Shown here: one piece after another, positions 16,469 to 24,974 of the stretch
How the letters are laid out: the number at the start of each line of letters is the position of its first letter
Numbering within the stretch: position 1 is the stretch's first letter
Assembly (NCBI GenBank): GCA_021732005.1
Contig: JAKFVT010000057.1
Span: 1-47,349, forward strand
DNA length: 47,349 nt
DNA from: Mycobacterium sp.
GTDB lineage: Bacteria > Actinomycetota > Actinomycetes > Mycobacteriales > Mycobacteriaceae
Reading direction: 5' to 3'
Position numbers and translations under genes: made by a program
Notes under the pieces: model-generated
Databases searched by the model: none
Told to the model about the DNA's origin: nothing
The model's input: only the letters and a program-made list of their open reading frames with translations

Positions 16469-17868
16469 GCGACGACGGCACGTGGTCCGACGAAAGCGAG
16501 TGGGAGCTTTCCGACGAGGGATTCGACGACGACGAGGAGGCGCTGGCGCCGCCACCGGTGGTGGCAGTGGTCGGTCGACCCAACGTCGGCAAGTCCACGC
16601 TGGTCAACCGGATTCTCGGCCGGCGTGAGGCCGTCGTGCAGGATCTGCCCGGGGTGACCCGCGACCGGGTGTCCTACGACGCGTCCTGGACCGGGCGGCG
16701 CTTCGTCGTGCAGGACACCGGCGGGTGGGAGCCGGACGCCAAGGGCTTGCAACAGTTGGTCGCCGAGCAGGCCTCGGTGGCGATGCAGACCGCCGATGCG
16801 GTGATCCTGGTCGTCGACGCGACGGTCGGTGCCACCAGCGGCGACGAGGCGGCAGCGCGAATCCTGCGCCGATCAGGCAAACCAGTGTTCTTGGCGGCCA
16901 ACAAGGTTGACAACGAGAAAGGCGAGGCCGACGCGGCGGCGCTGTGGTCGCTCGGGTTGGGGGAGCCGCACCCGATCAGCGCCATGCACGGCCGCGGGGT
17001 GGCCGACCTGCTGGACGAGGTCGTCGCGGACCTGCCTGCGCAGTCCGAGGTGGCTCAGGTCACCGGCGGACCGCGACGGGTGGCGCTGGTGGGCAAGCCC
17101 AACGTCGGCAAGAGCTCGCTGCTGAACCGGTTGGCGGGTGCCGAGCGTTCGGTGGTGCACGACGTCGCGGGAACCACGGTGGACCCGGTGGACTCGCTGA
17201 TCGAATTAGGCGGCAAGACATGGCGTTTCGTCGACACCGCCGGCTTGCGCCGCCGGGTCGGGCAGGCCAGCGGCCACGAGTTCTACGCTTCGGTCCGCAC
17301 GCACAGCGCGATCGATGCCGCCGAGGTGGTCGTCGTTCTGATTGATGCTTCGCAGCCGCTGACCGAACAGGACCAGCGGGTTCTGACGATGGTGATTGAA
17401 GCGGGGCGGGCGCTGGTGCTGGCGTTCAACAAATGGGACCTCGTCGACGAGGACCGGCGTTATCTGCTGGACCGCGAGATCGACCGCGAACTGGCGCAGC
17501 TGCAGTGGGCGCCACGGGTCAACATCTCCGCCAAGAGCGGCCGCGCGGTGCAGAAGCTGGTGCCGGCGATGGAGACCTCGCTGGCGTCCTGGGATTCCCG
17601 AATCTCGACGGGGCAGCTCAACACGTGGATCAAGGAAGTCGTCGCGGCCACCCCGCCGCCGGTACGCGGCGGTAAGCAGCCGCGGATCCTGTTTGCCACC
17701 CAGGCCACCGCACGCCCGCCGACGTTTGTGCTGTTCACCAGTGGTTTTTTGGAGGCCGGCTATCGGCGGTTCCTGGAGCGGCGGCTGCGCGAGACCTTCG
17801 GTTTCGAGGGCACCCCGATCCGGATCAACGTGCGGGTGCGGGAAAAGCGCAAGCTCAAGCCGCGTTGA
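16465..17868 (+). CDS. der: Der (EngA), double GTPase for 50S ribosome assembly
   Basis: 467 residues. Two tandem G domains: the first has VGRPNVGKSTLVNRI, DTGGW and NKVD; the second has VGKPNVGKSSLLNRL, DTAGL and NKWD. A KH-like C-terminal domain with the basic end RVREKRKLKPR follows. An acidic N-terminal extension of about 30 residues precedes G1, as in other mycobacteria. It ends the coupled run that began with the parA-like gene. Confidence 0.96.
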   Translation: MSDDGTWSDESEWELSDEGFDDDEEALAPPPVVAVVGRPNVGKSTLVNRILGRREAVVQDLPGVTRDRVSYDASWTGRRFVVQDTGGWEPDAKGLQQLVAEQASVAMQTADAVILVVDATVGATSGDEAAARILRRSGKPVFLAANKVDNEKGEADAAALWSLGLGEPHPISAMHGRGVADLLDEVVADLPAQSEVAQVTGGPRRVALVGKPNVGKSSLLNRLAGAERSVVHDVAGTTVDPVDSLIELGGKTWRFVDTAGLRRRVGQASGHEFYASVRTHSAIDAAEVVVVLIDASQPLTEQDQRVLTMVIEAGRALVLAFNKWDLVDEDRRYLLDREIDRELAQLQWAPRVNISAKSGRAVQKLVPAMETSLASWDSRISTGQLNTWIKEVVAATPPPVRGGKQPRILFATQATARPPTFVLFTSGFLEAGYRRFLERRLRETFGFEGTPIRINVRVREKRKLKPR

Positions 17869-17918
17869 TTCGGCGGGTTTGACGGTATTTGGCCGCTGCT
17901 GGGCATAGATTGCCGGTC

Positions 17919-18221
17919 ATGGAGTTTGCTACCTCATTGGCGCCCACCCGCCGACTGGTCTATGGCATTGCCGGTTTGATGATCGCCGCGGCGCCCGCCG
18001 TCGCCGTGTTCTCAGGAGCGTTCGACGGCGCCGTGCCCCGGGTGCTGGCGTGCTCGGAATCCGACACCGAGGACAGCTTCTCGATGGACTGCGCGCCGTC
18101 GGTCATCCCCGACACCAGCGACATGCTGACAGAGGCCGAGGTCGCCGAGCCCGGGTGGAATGGCGGCGACCATGGTGGAGGCCCGGCCGGTGGCGCACCC
18201 GGAAGCGGCGGCCACCGCTAG
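17919..18221 (+). CDS. Small exported protein
   Basis: 100 residues from ATG 17919. A hydrophobic segment (about 14-37, LVYGIAGLMIAAAPAVAVFSG) can act as signal peptide or anchor. Two Cys follow (near 49 and 64), possibly forming a disulfide outside the cell, and then a Gly-rich tail (GGDHGGGPAGGAPGSGGHR). TAGATT at 17906-17911 could be a -10 that would make the mRNA leaderless. No known domain. It shares its last four bases (CTAG) with the convergent nitroreductase. Confidence 0.68.
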   Translation: MEFATSLAPTRRLVYGIAGLMIAAAPAVAVFSGAFDGAVPRVLACSESDTEDSFSMDCAPSVIPDTSDMLTEAEVAEPGWNGGDHGGGPAGGAPGSGGHR

Positions 18222-18901
18222 GTCATGAGCCCGCGGTTCCCGTACGTGTCGAAGTGGACGACGTCCTCAACCGGCCTGCGGGTCGTCGGGCCGTAGCGTC
18301 CGCGCGGCCAGCCGAGCGGAACCACGCAGATCGGGGTCACCGACAGCGGTAGGCCCAGGATTCTGCGCGCCGAGGTGACGTTCCACAGCGGCATCGTGAT
18401 CAGGGATGCCCCCAGTCCCATTGCCCTGGCGGCCAGCAGCAGGTTCTGCACGCTGGGATAGATCGAGCCGAAGTACGACGTTTCGCCCACGAATGGCGTC
18501 GGGACGTAGGGCACCCGGGTGCCGCCGCGCAGGCAGGGAATCACCAGGACCGGTATCTCGCTGAAGTGCTCGACCTGCCACTCCACCGCCTTCAGGATCT
18601 TGAGCATCGACTCGTCGTGGGCGGCTTGCCGCCTGCCGATGGCTCCGTAGATCGACCAGGGCTGGCGGTAGCGCTTGCCGAGTTGGTCTTTGATGCGTTG
18701 GTCTTTGACGACGATGAACTCCCAGTTCTGTCCGTTGGACCCGGTGGGAGCGCGCAGTGCGAGCTCGATGCACTTCACCACGATGGCGTCGTCCACCGGA
18801 TCGGGTTTGACCCGCCGGATCGCGCGCTGGGTCATCATCGCATCGAGCAGGGGCATGGAGAGGTTGGCCAGCGCCTCGTCAGTACTCGGAATCTCGCTCA
18901 T
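18218..18901 (-). CDS. Nitroreductase family FMN oxidoreductase
   Basis: 227 residues. The FMN-binding nitroreductase fold shows MTQRAIRRVKPDPVDD near the start (usual SxRxF replaced by RAIRR), LRAPTGSNGQNWEFIVVKD and the late block LLAARAMGLGASLIT. It probably uses NAD(P)H to reduce nitro or quinone compounds; the natural substrate is unknown. Relatives are common in mycobacteria (Rv3368c type). It stands alone, converging on the small exported gene. Confidence 0.85.
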   Translation of the reverse strand: MSEIPSTDEALANLSMPLLDAMMTQRAIRRVKPDPVDDAIVVKCIELALRAPTGSNGQNWEFIVVKDQRIKDQLGKRYRQPWSIYGAIGRRQAAHDESMLKILKAVEWQVEHFSEIPVLVIPCLRGGTRVPYVPTPFVGETSYFGSIYPSVQNLLLAARAMGLGASLITMPLWNVTSARRILGLPLSVTPICVVPLGWPRGRYGPTTRRPVEDVVHFDTYGNRGLMT

Positions 18902-19029
18902 GGGAATAACAGGCTAGGTGGCTCGCTGCCGGCATAGGGCTGTGTGCCGTATCACGCTGCAGGCGAGCATGTTTGGTGGCTGCTGCGGGCGCTGTCGGTG
19001 CTGATCGGTTCGCCGGATAGGGTTCCTTG

Positions 19030-19812
19030 GTGTCAGTTGCCCACATGATCGTGATCGTCCTGGCCGGGATGGGGGCCGGCGCCATCAATTCGCTTGTCGG
19101 CTCGGGCACGTTGATCACGTTCCCGACGCTGGTGACGCTCGGGTTCCCGCCGGTGACGGCGACGATGTCGAACGCGATCGGCCTGGTGGCCGGCGGGGTG
19201 TCGGGTACCTGGGGGTATCGCAAGGAACTCCGCGGACAGTGGGATCGGCTGCGCTGGCAGATCCCGGCGTCGCTGATCGGTGCGGCGATCGGCGCGTTCC
19301 TGCTGCTGCACCTGCCCGAGAAGGTGTTCACCCAGATCGTTCCGGTGCTGCTGGTCGGCGCCCTGGTGCTGGTGGTGATCGGGCCGCGTATTCAGGCCTA
19401 TGCCCGGGCGCGCGCGGAGGCTGCGGGACGCTCGGCCGAGCATGTGTCGCCCAAACGGATGACGGCGCTGGTGGTCGGGACATTCGCGGTGGGCATCTAC
19501 GGCGGGTACTTCACCGCAGCGCAGGGCATCCTGCTGATCGGGGTGATGGGCGCGCTGCTGCCCGAGGACATGCAGCGCATGAACGCGGCCAAGAACTTGC
19601 TGTCGCTGCTGGTGAACATCGTCGCGGCGGTGGCCTACACCATCGTGGCGTTCGACCGGGTGAGCTGGGAGGCGGCCGGGCTGATCGCCGCCGGATCGCT
19701 CGTCGGCGGGTGGCTGGGCGCGCACTATGGACGGCGGCTGTCGCCGAACGTGCTGCGGGCAGTGATCGTGGTGGTCGGGTTGATCGGGTTGTACCGGTTG
19801 CTCACGGTGTGA
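19030..19812 (+). CDS. TauE/SafE-family membrane permease
   Basis: 260 residues, with eight or so hydrophobic segments in two repeated halves. The first half carries the family pattern GMGAGAINSLVGSGTLITFPTLVTLG; the second has GIYGGYFTAAQGILLIGVMG. These permeases export sulfite, sulfoacetate or related anions; the substrate is not readable here. I place the start at GTG 19030; TTG 19027 and ATG 19045 are alternatives. It is the last protein gene before the tRNA. Confidence 0.85.
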   Translation: MSVAHMIVIVLAGMGAGAINSLVGSGTLITFPTLVTLGFPPVTATMSNAIGLVAGGVSGTWGYRKELRGQWDRLRWQIPASLIGAAIGAFLLLHLPEKVFTQIVPVLLVGALVLVVIGPRIQAYARARAEAAGRSAEHVSPKRMTALVVGTFAVGIYGGYFTAAQGILLIGVMGALLPEDMQRMNAAKNLLSLLVNIVAAVAYTIVAFDRVSWEAAGLIAAGSLVGGWLGAHYGRRLSPNVLRAVIVVVGLIGLYRLLTV

Positions 19813-19889
19813 CACCTGTGGCCGATTCGGGTGCTTGGCCGGGCCTGCGGTAGGCTTTCGACCTGCTGCCGGCGGTAGGTCGGCGGCAA

Positions 19890-19963
19890 CGGGCTGTGGC
19901 GCAGTTTGGTAGCGCACTTGACTGGGGGTCAAGTGGTCGCAGGTTCAAATCCTGTCAGCCCGA
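19890..19963 (+). tRNA. tRNA-Pro (GGG anticodon)
   Basis: The acceptor arms CGGGCTG and CAGCCCG pair perfectly. The D-arm GCGC-AGTTTGGTA-GCGC, anticodon stem CTTGA/TCAAG with loop CTGGGGG, and T-arm with GGTTCAAATCC are all intact. The anticodon is GGG, reading CCC/CCU proline codons. CCA is not encoded. TAGGCT at 19851-19856 may be its -10. Strand composition and gene content change just downstream. Confidence 0.95.
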
Positions 19964-20327
19964 CACATGTGATGTTCGCTTTGACGTGCACCTTTGCGCG
20001 TCGCCTAAGTGAAGTTGTTGCTGCCCTTGGGGCCAGTTTGGGCGACCACTTTCAGGTCCATGCTCGTAGCGCCGAGATTTTGTCGGTTACCCCGGGGCAA
20101 TACCGAACGTGGCACCAACAGACAACGTGTGGGCCGATGGGACCGACCGCGGCCTCAGATTTGCGTTCGCCGCGGTGGAGGCCTACCTGCGGAAGCGTGG
20201 GAAAATTGGAATATCGGGAGCGCACGCGGCAAGCGCCCGGGGGCCCGGCGGACCAGTGGCTGCCGTCGATCCGCATGAGGCTGCCCAACACCCGGGCGCA
20301 ACTGAGCAGTGGCGGTCTGAGACCTTC
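19964..20327. other. 364-base gap between tRNA-Pro and the arsenic island
   Basis: No convincing gene is seen. Open frames on both strands cross it, but none has a good start signal or recognisable protein. It may be decayed sequence at the island's edge; I could not identify an integrase remnant or direct repeat. Confidence 0.5.
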
Positions 20328-21749
20328 CTACTTCGCGAGGCTCTGTGTCCACGCCAGTTGGTGCTCCCGAACCCAAGCTTGTGCGGCCATTTGGGTGGCG
20401 TCCCAGGGGGACCCGAGTGGTGGGGTGTAGGAGAGGTCGAGCTGGCTGAGCGTCTCGACGGTCATGTTGTGGAACAGGGCGGTGGCGTAGGTGTCGACGC
20501 GTTTGGATACTTCGGCGCTGCGGTGGCCGATGAGTTGGGCGCCGAGCAATTGACCGGTGGTCTCATCACCGGTGATGCAGATGTGGATGGGTGTGGCGCC
20601 GGGGTAGTAGCCCTTGTGGTCGTCGGGGGTGGCCATGGTGCTTGCCGGTCGCCAGCCGCGTTGTGCCGCAACGGCTTCGTGCTCGCGGAGGCCGGTGCGG
20701 GCGGCAACGAGGTCGAAGACTTTGACGACTTGGGTGCCGAGGCTGCCTGCGAAGCGCGCGCTGCCGCCGATGGCGTTTTCGCCGGCCACTCGGCCCTGTT
20801 TGTGTGCGGTTGTACCCAAGGGCAGCCAGGTCAGGCCGAGTAGTCGGTGGTGAGTGTGTACGCAGTCCCCGGCGGCGAAGACGTCGGTCAGATTGGTGCG
20901 CATGGTGTCATCGACTGCGATGGCGCCCCTGATGCCGAGCTCGGCGCCGGCGTCGGTGGCCAGTTCGGTGTCGGGCCGCACTCCAACAACGACGAGGACG
21001 AAATCGACTGTGCGGAGTATTGGTTGGCCGTCATGCTTAGCCGTGACGGCCAGGGATCCGCTGTCGGTGCGGTTGATGGCGGTCACGGTGGTGTGGGTGA
21101 GTACTTCGACACCGTGGCGTTCGAGTTCGGTGCGGACAAGCGCGCCGAGTTCGGAGTCGACGGTCGGTAGAACCTCGGGGAGGGCTTCGATCTGGGTGAC
21201 GGCGATGCCGCGCATGGTGAGGGCCTCGGCCATCTCCAGGCCGATGTAACCGGCGCCGATGATGACGGCAGTGGCCGGATTGCGTTGTTGCAGTGAGTCC
21301 ATCACGGCGAACGTGTCGCCCATGGAATGGAGCAGATGCACGCCGTCGTCGGCGCCGAGTGCGTTGGGTTCGTCGAGACCGGTGATGGGTGGGCGGGCGC
21401 TGACGGCTCCGGTGCCCACGATCAGGGCGTCGTAGGCGAGCTGGTCGGGTTGTCCGTCGGGGCCGAGGACGTCGAGGGTGTGTGCGTCGACGTTGATTCG
21501 GGTGGCTCGGGTGTCGGTCAGCACGTGCATGCCGGTAGCGGCCAGATCGGCCGCGGTGCGGTGGGCAAGGTTGGTCCAGTGCGTGACCTCGCCGGAGACG
21601 TAGTAGGGGATGCCGCAGATGGAGAAGTTGGGGTAGGCGTCGGCGACCACGACGGTGACCTCGGTTGGGGGGTCGAGTTCGCGGATACGCAGTGCTGCAC
21701 TGATTCCGGCGTCGCTGCCGCCGACTGCGATGATATGGCGAGACGCCAT
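20328..21749 (-). CDS. CoA-disulfide-reductase-like FAD/NAD(P) oxidoreductase
   Basis: 473 residues. The FAD Rossmann motif is GGSDAGISAAL (10-20). A family redox Cys45 sits in NFSICGIPYY, as in CoA-disulfide reductases and NADH oxidases. The NAD(P) Rossmann motif is IIGAGYIGLEMAEAL, the second FAD contact is VFAAGDCVHT, and a C-terminal dimer domain follows. An arsenic-linked role, such as keeping thiols reduced for ArsC, is inferred from position only. It is last in the minus-strand ars run, 71 bases after the aquaporin, with a GAGGAG site before the ATG. Confidence 0.88.
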   Translation of the reverse strand: MASRHIIAVGGSDAGISAALRIRELDPPTEVTVVVADAYPNFSICGIPYYVSGEVTHWTNLAHRTAADLAATGMHVLTDTRATRINVDAHTLDVLGPDGQPDQLAYDALIVGTGAVSARPPITGLDEPNALGADDGVHLLHSMGDTFAVMDSLQQRNPATAVIIGAGYIGLEMAEALTMRGIAVTQIEALPEVLPTVDSELGALVRTELERHGVEVLTHTTVTAINRTDSGSLAVTAKHDGQPILRTVDFVLVVVGVRPDTELATDAGAELGIRGAIAVDDTMRTNLTDVFAAGDCVHTHHRLLGLTWLPLGTTAHKQGRVAGENAIGGSARFAGSLGTQVVKVFDLVAARTGLREHEAVAAQRGWRPASTMATPDDHKGYYPGATPIHICITGDETTGQLLGAQLIGHRSAEVSKRVDTYATALFHNMTVETLSQLDLSYTPPLGSPWDATQMAAQAWVREHQLAWTQSLAK

Positions 21750-21820
21750 GCTGGGGCTCCTCGGGGAGATGGGTTGCTAGATGTTCTGTTTGAGTGCTGG
21801 TGGGTTCGACTTGCGTGCGA

Positions 21821-22558
21821 TCACGAGGTGTCGCTGAGTTCCTCGTGGGGGACGACGACGTCGTCGGCGTCGGCAGCGATATCCGGGAAGAGGGTGGTGA
21901 TCAGTGCCAAACCGACTAGGGCGCCGACGATTTGAGCGGCGATGAACCCTGGCGCCGAGCCCGGTGCGATGCCCGCGAAGGTGTCCGAGAAGATCCTGCC
22001 AATCGTCACCGCCGGGTTTGCGAACGAAGTCGAGCTCGTGAACCAGTACGCCGCACCGATGTAGGCGCCGACGGCGGCGGCTGAAAGTGCGGCGCGACCG
22101 GTGCGGGCCAGAGCGAAGATCAAGGCGATCAATCCCGCGGTTGCCACCACTTCACCGACAAGGTGTCCGGTGGTGATGCGCTCCTTGGTCGCGATCTCAA
22201 AGATCCGCCGGTCGAACATCAAATTGGCCAGCCACGACCCAGTGATGGCGCCGGCGATCTGGGCCCCCGTATACGCGAGAGCGTCGCCGCCGCGGATGCC
22301 GGTGCCAACCCGTCGCCCGAGCAGCCAGTCGGACGCAGTGACGACGGGGTTGAAGTGGGCGCCGGAGACAGGGCCGAACAGCAGGATCAGCACGGCCAAG
22401 CCGAAGACAGTCGCCGTCGAGTTCTCCAACAACTGCATCCCGACATCGTGCGGGGACAGCTGCGCGGCCGCGATGCCCGAACCCACCACGACGGTGACCA
22501 ACAAGCAACTGCCAACGTATTCGGCCAGAACTCGCCGAGGGAGGGTGGCGGTGTGCAT
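21821..22558 (-). CDS. Aquaglyceroporin, probable arsenite channel (AqpS-like)
   Basis: 245 residues, six membrane spans plus two half-helices of the MIP family. The first pore motif is NPV (70-72, in GAHFNPVV) and the second NPA (181-183, in SFANPAVTI). The Arg that normally follows the second NPA in the selectivity filter is Val, as in the arsenite channel AqpS of Sinorhizobium ars operons. A wider, arsenite-passing pore is the likely result. Its ATG shares one base with the stop of the deleted arsR (TGATG), so the two are coupled. With ArsC making arsenite inside, it would allow downhill exit. Confidence 0.9.
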   Translation of the reverse strand: MHTATLPRRVLAEYVGSCLLVTVVVGSGIAAAQLSPHDVGMQLLENSTATVFGLAVLILLFGPVSGAHFNPVVTASDWLLGRRVGTGIRGGDALAYTGAQIAGAITGSWLANLMFDRRIFEIATKERITTGHLVGEVVATAGLIALIFALARTGRAALSAAAVGAYIGAAYWFTSSTSFANPAVTIGRIFSDTFAGIAPGSAPGFIAAQIVGALVGLALITTLFPDIAADADDVVVPHEELSDTS

Positions 22559-22842
22559 CAGCCGGACACAGTCGCGTCATCGGGAGCCTGAACGGCGGAA
22601 AGGTGTTGCAGGGCTGCGGGAATCGCCCGGTAGTACACCCACGAGCCGCGTCGTTCACTGTCGAGCAGACCGGCCGTTCGCAGCATCTTGAGATGGTTCG
22701 CGATCACACTCAGTAACCCAAGGCGTGCGGGTTGCGACGATTCTCTGAGCATCGCAGCCACTTCGACGGCTGTCTCGAGTCTCAGTGGCGCCGGTGCCAA
22801 CGGCGCGCTGTCGCGGGACGAGTGCCCAGGTGGTTTCGACAC
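22558..22842 (-). CDS. ArsR-family regulator with an internal deletion
   Basis: 94 residues from GTG 22842. Compared with the arsR at 24018-24392, the N-terminal helices (VAAMLRESSQPARLGLLSVIA) and the end (NHLKMLRTAGLLDSERRGSWVYYRAIPAALQHLSAV) align well, but about 24 residues between them are missing, in frame. The lost piece holds the CVC arsenite site and the turn and start of the recognition helix (LSQPTxSH). The protein probably cannot sense arsenite by that site, and DNA binding is doubtful. It may be a decaying gene or a dominant-negative partner. Its promoter-operator is intact and it is coupled to the aquaporin. Confidence 0.72.
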   Translation of the reverse strand: MSKPPGHSSRDSAPLAPAPLRLETAVEVAAMLRESSQPARLGLLSVIANHLKMLRTAGLLDSERRGSWVYYRAIPAALQHLSAVQAPDDATVSG

Positions 22843-22844
22843 CT

Positions 22845-22877
22845 ATCGATATTGACAATCATCGAATCATGGCACAA
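22845..22877 (-). promoter_or_regulatory. Promoter-operator of the deleted arsR and aquaporin
   Basis: On the minus strand, TTGTGC (22877-22872) is 17 bases from CAATAT (22854-22849), followed by 7 bases and then the GTG, so the mRNA is probably leaderless. The dyad TCGAT/ATCGA (arms ATCGATA 22845-22851 and CATCGAA 22860-22866, 5 of 7 paired) spans the -10 and spacer. It closely matches the site upstream of the arsR at 24392. Confidence 0.6.
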
Positions 22878-22929
22878 GCAAACACTGGGTGAACGCCACT
22901 GTGTCCTCTGGGACGTAACCGGCGGCCTA

Positions 22930-24021
22930 TCACTCTGCTTGCGCGGTGCGCTGCGGCAGGACGCGGCGACGCAGCGCAAGCGACACGTAGACCAGCCCGA
23001 CGAGAACAGGCACTTCGATCAGGGGGCCAACCACACCCGCCAGCGCTTGACCAGAGGTCGCGCCGAAGGTCGCGATGGCGACAGCGATAGCGAGCTCGAA
23101 GTTGTTGCCGGCAGAGGTGAACGCCAGAGTCGTGGTGCGCGGGTAGCCCAGTTTCAATGCTGCGCCGACCAGATAGCCGCCGGTCCACATGATCGCGAAG
23201 TAGGCCAGCAGAGGCAGCGCGATGCGCACCACATCCAGTGGCCGGGAGGTGATCTGGTCGCCCTGAAGCGCGAAGAGGATCACGATGGTGAACAGCAGCC
23301 CGTAGAGTGCCCACGGTCCGATCCGAGGCAGGAACGTCTTCTCGTACCACGTTCTGCCCTTGGCCTTTTCGCCGTAGCGGCGGGTCAGGTACCCGGCAAC
23401 CAGCGGGATGCCGAGAAAGATCAGCACCGACTTGGCGATCTGCCACGTCGAGATGTTCAGTGAGGTCTGGTTCATGCCCAGCCAGCCGGGCAGCACCGAG
23501 AGGTAGAACCAGGCCAGCACCGCGAAAATCAGGACCTGGATCACCGAGTTGATGGCGACCAGCACGGCGGCGGCCTCGCGGTCGCCGAGCGCAAGGTCGT
23601 TCCAGATGATCACCATCGCGATGCACGGCGCGAGGCCGACGATGATGATGCCGGTGCGGTACTCGGGCAGATCCGGAAGGAACGCCCACGCGAGGGTGAA
23701 CATCAGTGCGGGACCGATGACCCACACCAGGAACAGTGCTGCCAGCAGCATCTTGCGGTCGCGGGTGACGGTGTCGAGGCGGTCGTAGCGCACCTTGGCC
23801 AGCACCGGGTACATCATCACCAGCAGCCCTATGGCGATGGGCAGCGAGATCCCATCGACCTGCACTGCACCGATCGCGTTCCCCAAACCGGGGATGAGTC
23901 GACCCAGAAGCAGGCCAAGTCCCATGGCTGCGGCGATCCACACCGGTAGTAGCCGGTCCAGGGTCGAAAGCTTCGTCGCGACACGCGCGTCGGACTCGGA
24001 TGAAGCGGTTGCCTCGGTCAC
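22930..24021 (-). CDS. acr3: Acr3-type arsenite efflux permease
   Basis: 363 residues with ten predicted membrane spans. The conserved Cys of Acr3 sits in LAPCIAMVIIWN (TM4), and the late block TLAFTSAGNNFELAIAVAIATFG is characteristic of the family. It exports arsenite, and sometimes antimonite, using the proton gradient, or possibly ATP if ArsA at 26713 docks to it. The GTG overlaps the arsR stop (GTGA), giving an arsR-acr3 unit. The N-terminal 20 residues are polar and cytoplasmic. Confidence 0.95.
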   Translation of the reverse strand: MTEATASSESDARVATKLSTLDRLLPVWIAAAMGLGLLLGRLIPGLGNAIGAVQVDGISLPIAIGLLVMMYPVLAKVRYDRLDTVTRDRKMLLAALFLVWVIGPALMFTLAWAFLPDLPEYRTGIIIVGLAPCIAMVIIWNDLALGDREAAAVLVAINSVIQVLIFAVLAWFYLSVLPGWLGMNQTSLNISTWQIAKSVLIFLGIPLVAGYLTRRYGEKAKGRTWYEKTFLPRIGPWALYGLLFTIVILFALQGDQITSRPLDVVRIALPLLAYFAIMWTGGYLVGAALKLGYPRTTTLAFTSAGNNFELAIAVAIATFGATSGQALAGVVGPLIEVPVLVGLVYVSLALRRRVLPQRTAQAE

Positions 24022-24392
24022 GCTGACGCTCCTAATGGCGCTCCGCTGTGCACCCCGAGGGCCGCGGACAGGTTATGGACTGCCTGTGGTACGACGGCGT
24101 AGTACACCCAGGACCCCCTGCGCTGCGACGTCAGCAGGCCGGCGTCACGCAGCACCTTGAGGTGGTGTGAGATGGTCGGCTGGGAGACGTCCAGGCCTTC
24201 GGAAACGTCACAGACGCAGGCTTCGCCGCCTACGCGGCTGGCGACCGCGCTGAACAGCCGTAGCCGTATCGGGTCGGCCAGGGCCTTGAGTCTGATCGCA
24301 AGTTCGGCGGCCGCCTGGGCTGACAGGGGTTCGGCGAGCAGCGGTGCGGCGGCCGCACAACCATCGGTGGCTGCTGCTGAGCGTTTCGACAC
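24018..24392 (-). CDS. arsR: ArsR-family arsenite-responsive repressor (full length)
   Basis: 124 residues from GTG 24392. Winged helix with the arsenite site EACVCDVSEGL (CxC as in E. coli ArsR, third Cys absent) and the recognition helix LDVSQPTISHHLKVLRDAGLL, then wing RRGSWVYY. An N-terminal Ala-rich tail contains one Cys. It is coupled to acr3 and has an operator overlapping its own leaderless promoter, so autoregulation is expected. This is the best intact reference for the deleted copy at 22558-22842. Confidence 0.92.
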   Translation of the reverse strand: MSKRSAAATDGCAAAAPLLAEPLSAQAAAELAIRLKALADPIRLRLFSAVASRVGGEACVCDVSEGLDVSQPTISHHLKVLRDAGLLTSQRRGSWVYYAVVPQAVHNLSAALGVHSGAPLGASA

Positions 24393-24394
24393 TC

Positions 24395-24427
24395 TTCGAT
24401 ATTGACAGCTATCGAATCCACTTGCAA
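24395..24427 (-). promoter_or_regulatory. Promoter-operator of arsR-acr3
   Basis: On the minus strand TTGCAA (24427-24422), a 17-base spacer and CAATAT (24404-24399) end 6 bases before the GTG. A perfect dyad TTCGATA-N8-TATCGAA (24395-24416) covers the -10 and much of the spacer, where a bound ArsR would block RNA polymerase. Confidence 0.68.
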
Positions 24428-24512
24428 ATTACGGAGGGAACGATCACGGCTTCTCGCCGGGAAAGCCCTGCGGCGCCCACATTGATGCGACCCGGCGCAC
24501 TGACGGCAGCCA

Positions 24513-24950
24513 TCACGGTGCCGTTGCCTGGGCGTCACCGCAGCAACCAGTCTCACCGGCCACCGGCAGTGAACCGAAGAAGGTGTCCGAGTCGGCCAGC
24601 TTGGTGTAGACCTCCCAGCGCTCACCGCCCGGGCCGGTGACCCAAACCTTGTCCTGGGTGGCGAAGCAGCAGGTTGTGCCGATCTCTTCCTCGGTGAACA
24701 TGCCCTCATCGCTCAAGCGAGAAATCTCGGCGTGCACCCGATCGCTGGACTCAACCTCCACTCCGAGGTGGTTGAGGCTGCCGCCGTGGCCAGGGTTTTC
24801 CAGAAGCACGAGCTTCAGTGGCGGTTCGGCGATGGCGAAGTTGGCGTAGCCCGGTTTGACCTTGGCCGGCGCGGTGTTGAACAACTTGGAGTAGAAGGTG
24901 ATGGCCGCGTCGATGTCATCGACGTTGAGGGCCAGTTGGACGCGGGACAT
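24513..24950 (-). CDS. arsI: ArsI/CadI-type vicinal-oxygen-chelate protein (C-As lyase family)
   Basis: 145 residues. VOC fold with likely metal ligands Gln5, His61 and Glu113, and the vicinal pair Cys94-Cys95 (GTTCCFATQDK) that binds trivalent organoarsenicals in ArsI. Family enzymes cleave the C-As bond of methylarsenite. The mycobacterial relative CadI (Rv2641) was named as cadmium-induced. Extra Cys136-Cys137 lie near the C-terminus. A strong AGGAGG site precedes the ATG. It leads the minus-strand ars run and is divergent from the arsR at 25054. Confidence 0.9.
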   Translation of the reverse strand: MSRVQLALNVDDIDAAITFYSKLFNTAPAKVKPGYANFAIAEPPLKLVLLENPGHGGSLNHLGVEVESSDRVHAEISRLSDEGMFTEEEIGTTCCFATQDKVWVTGPGGERWEVYTKLADSDTFFGSLPVAGETGCCGDAQATAP

Positions 24951-24974
24951 GGGATGCCTCCTGAAAACCTGTGC

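Noticed and set aside
19906..20430. 174-codon plus-strand frame starting inside the tRNA
   Set aside because: Overlaps the tRNA and the end of the flavoprotein gene; no recognisable integrase motif.
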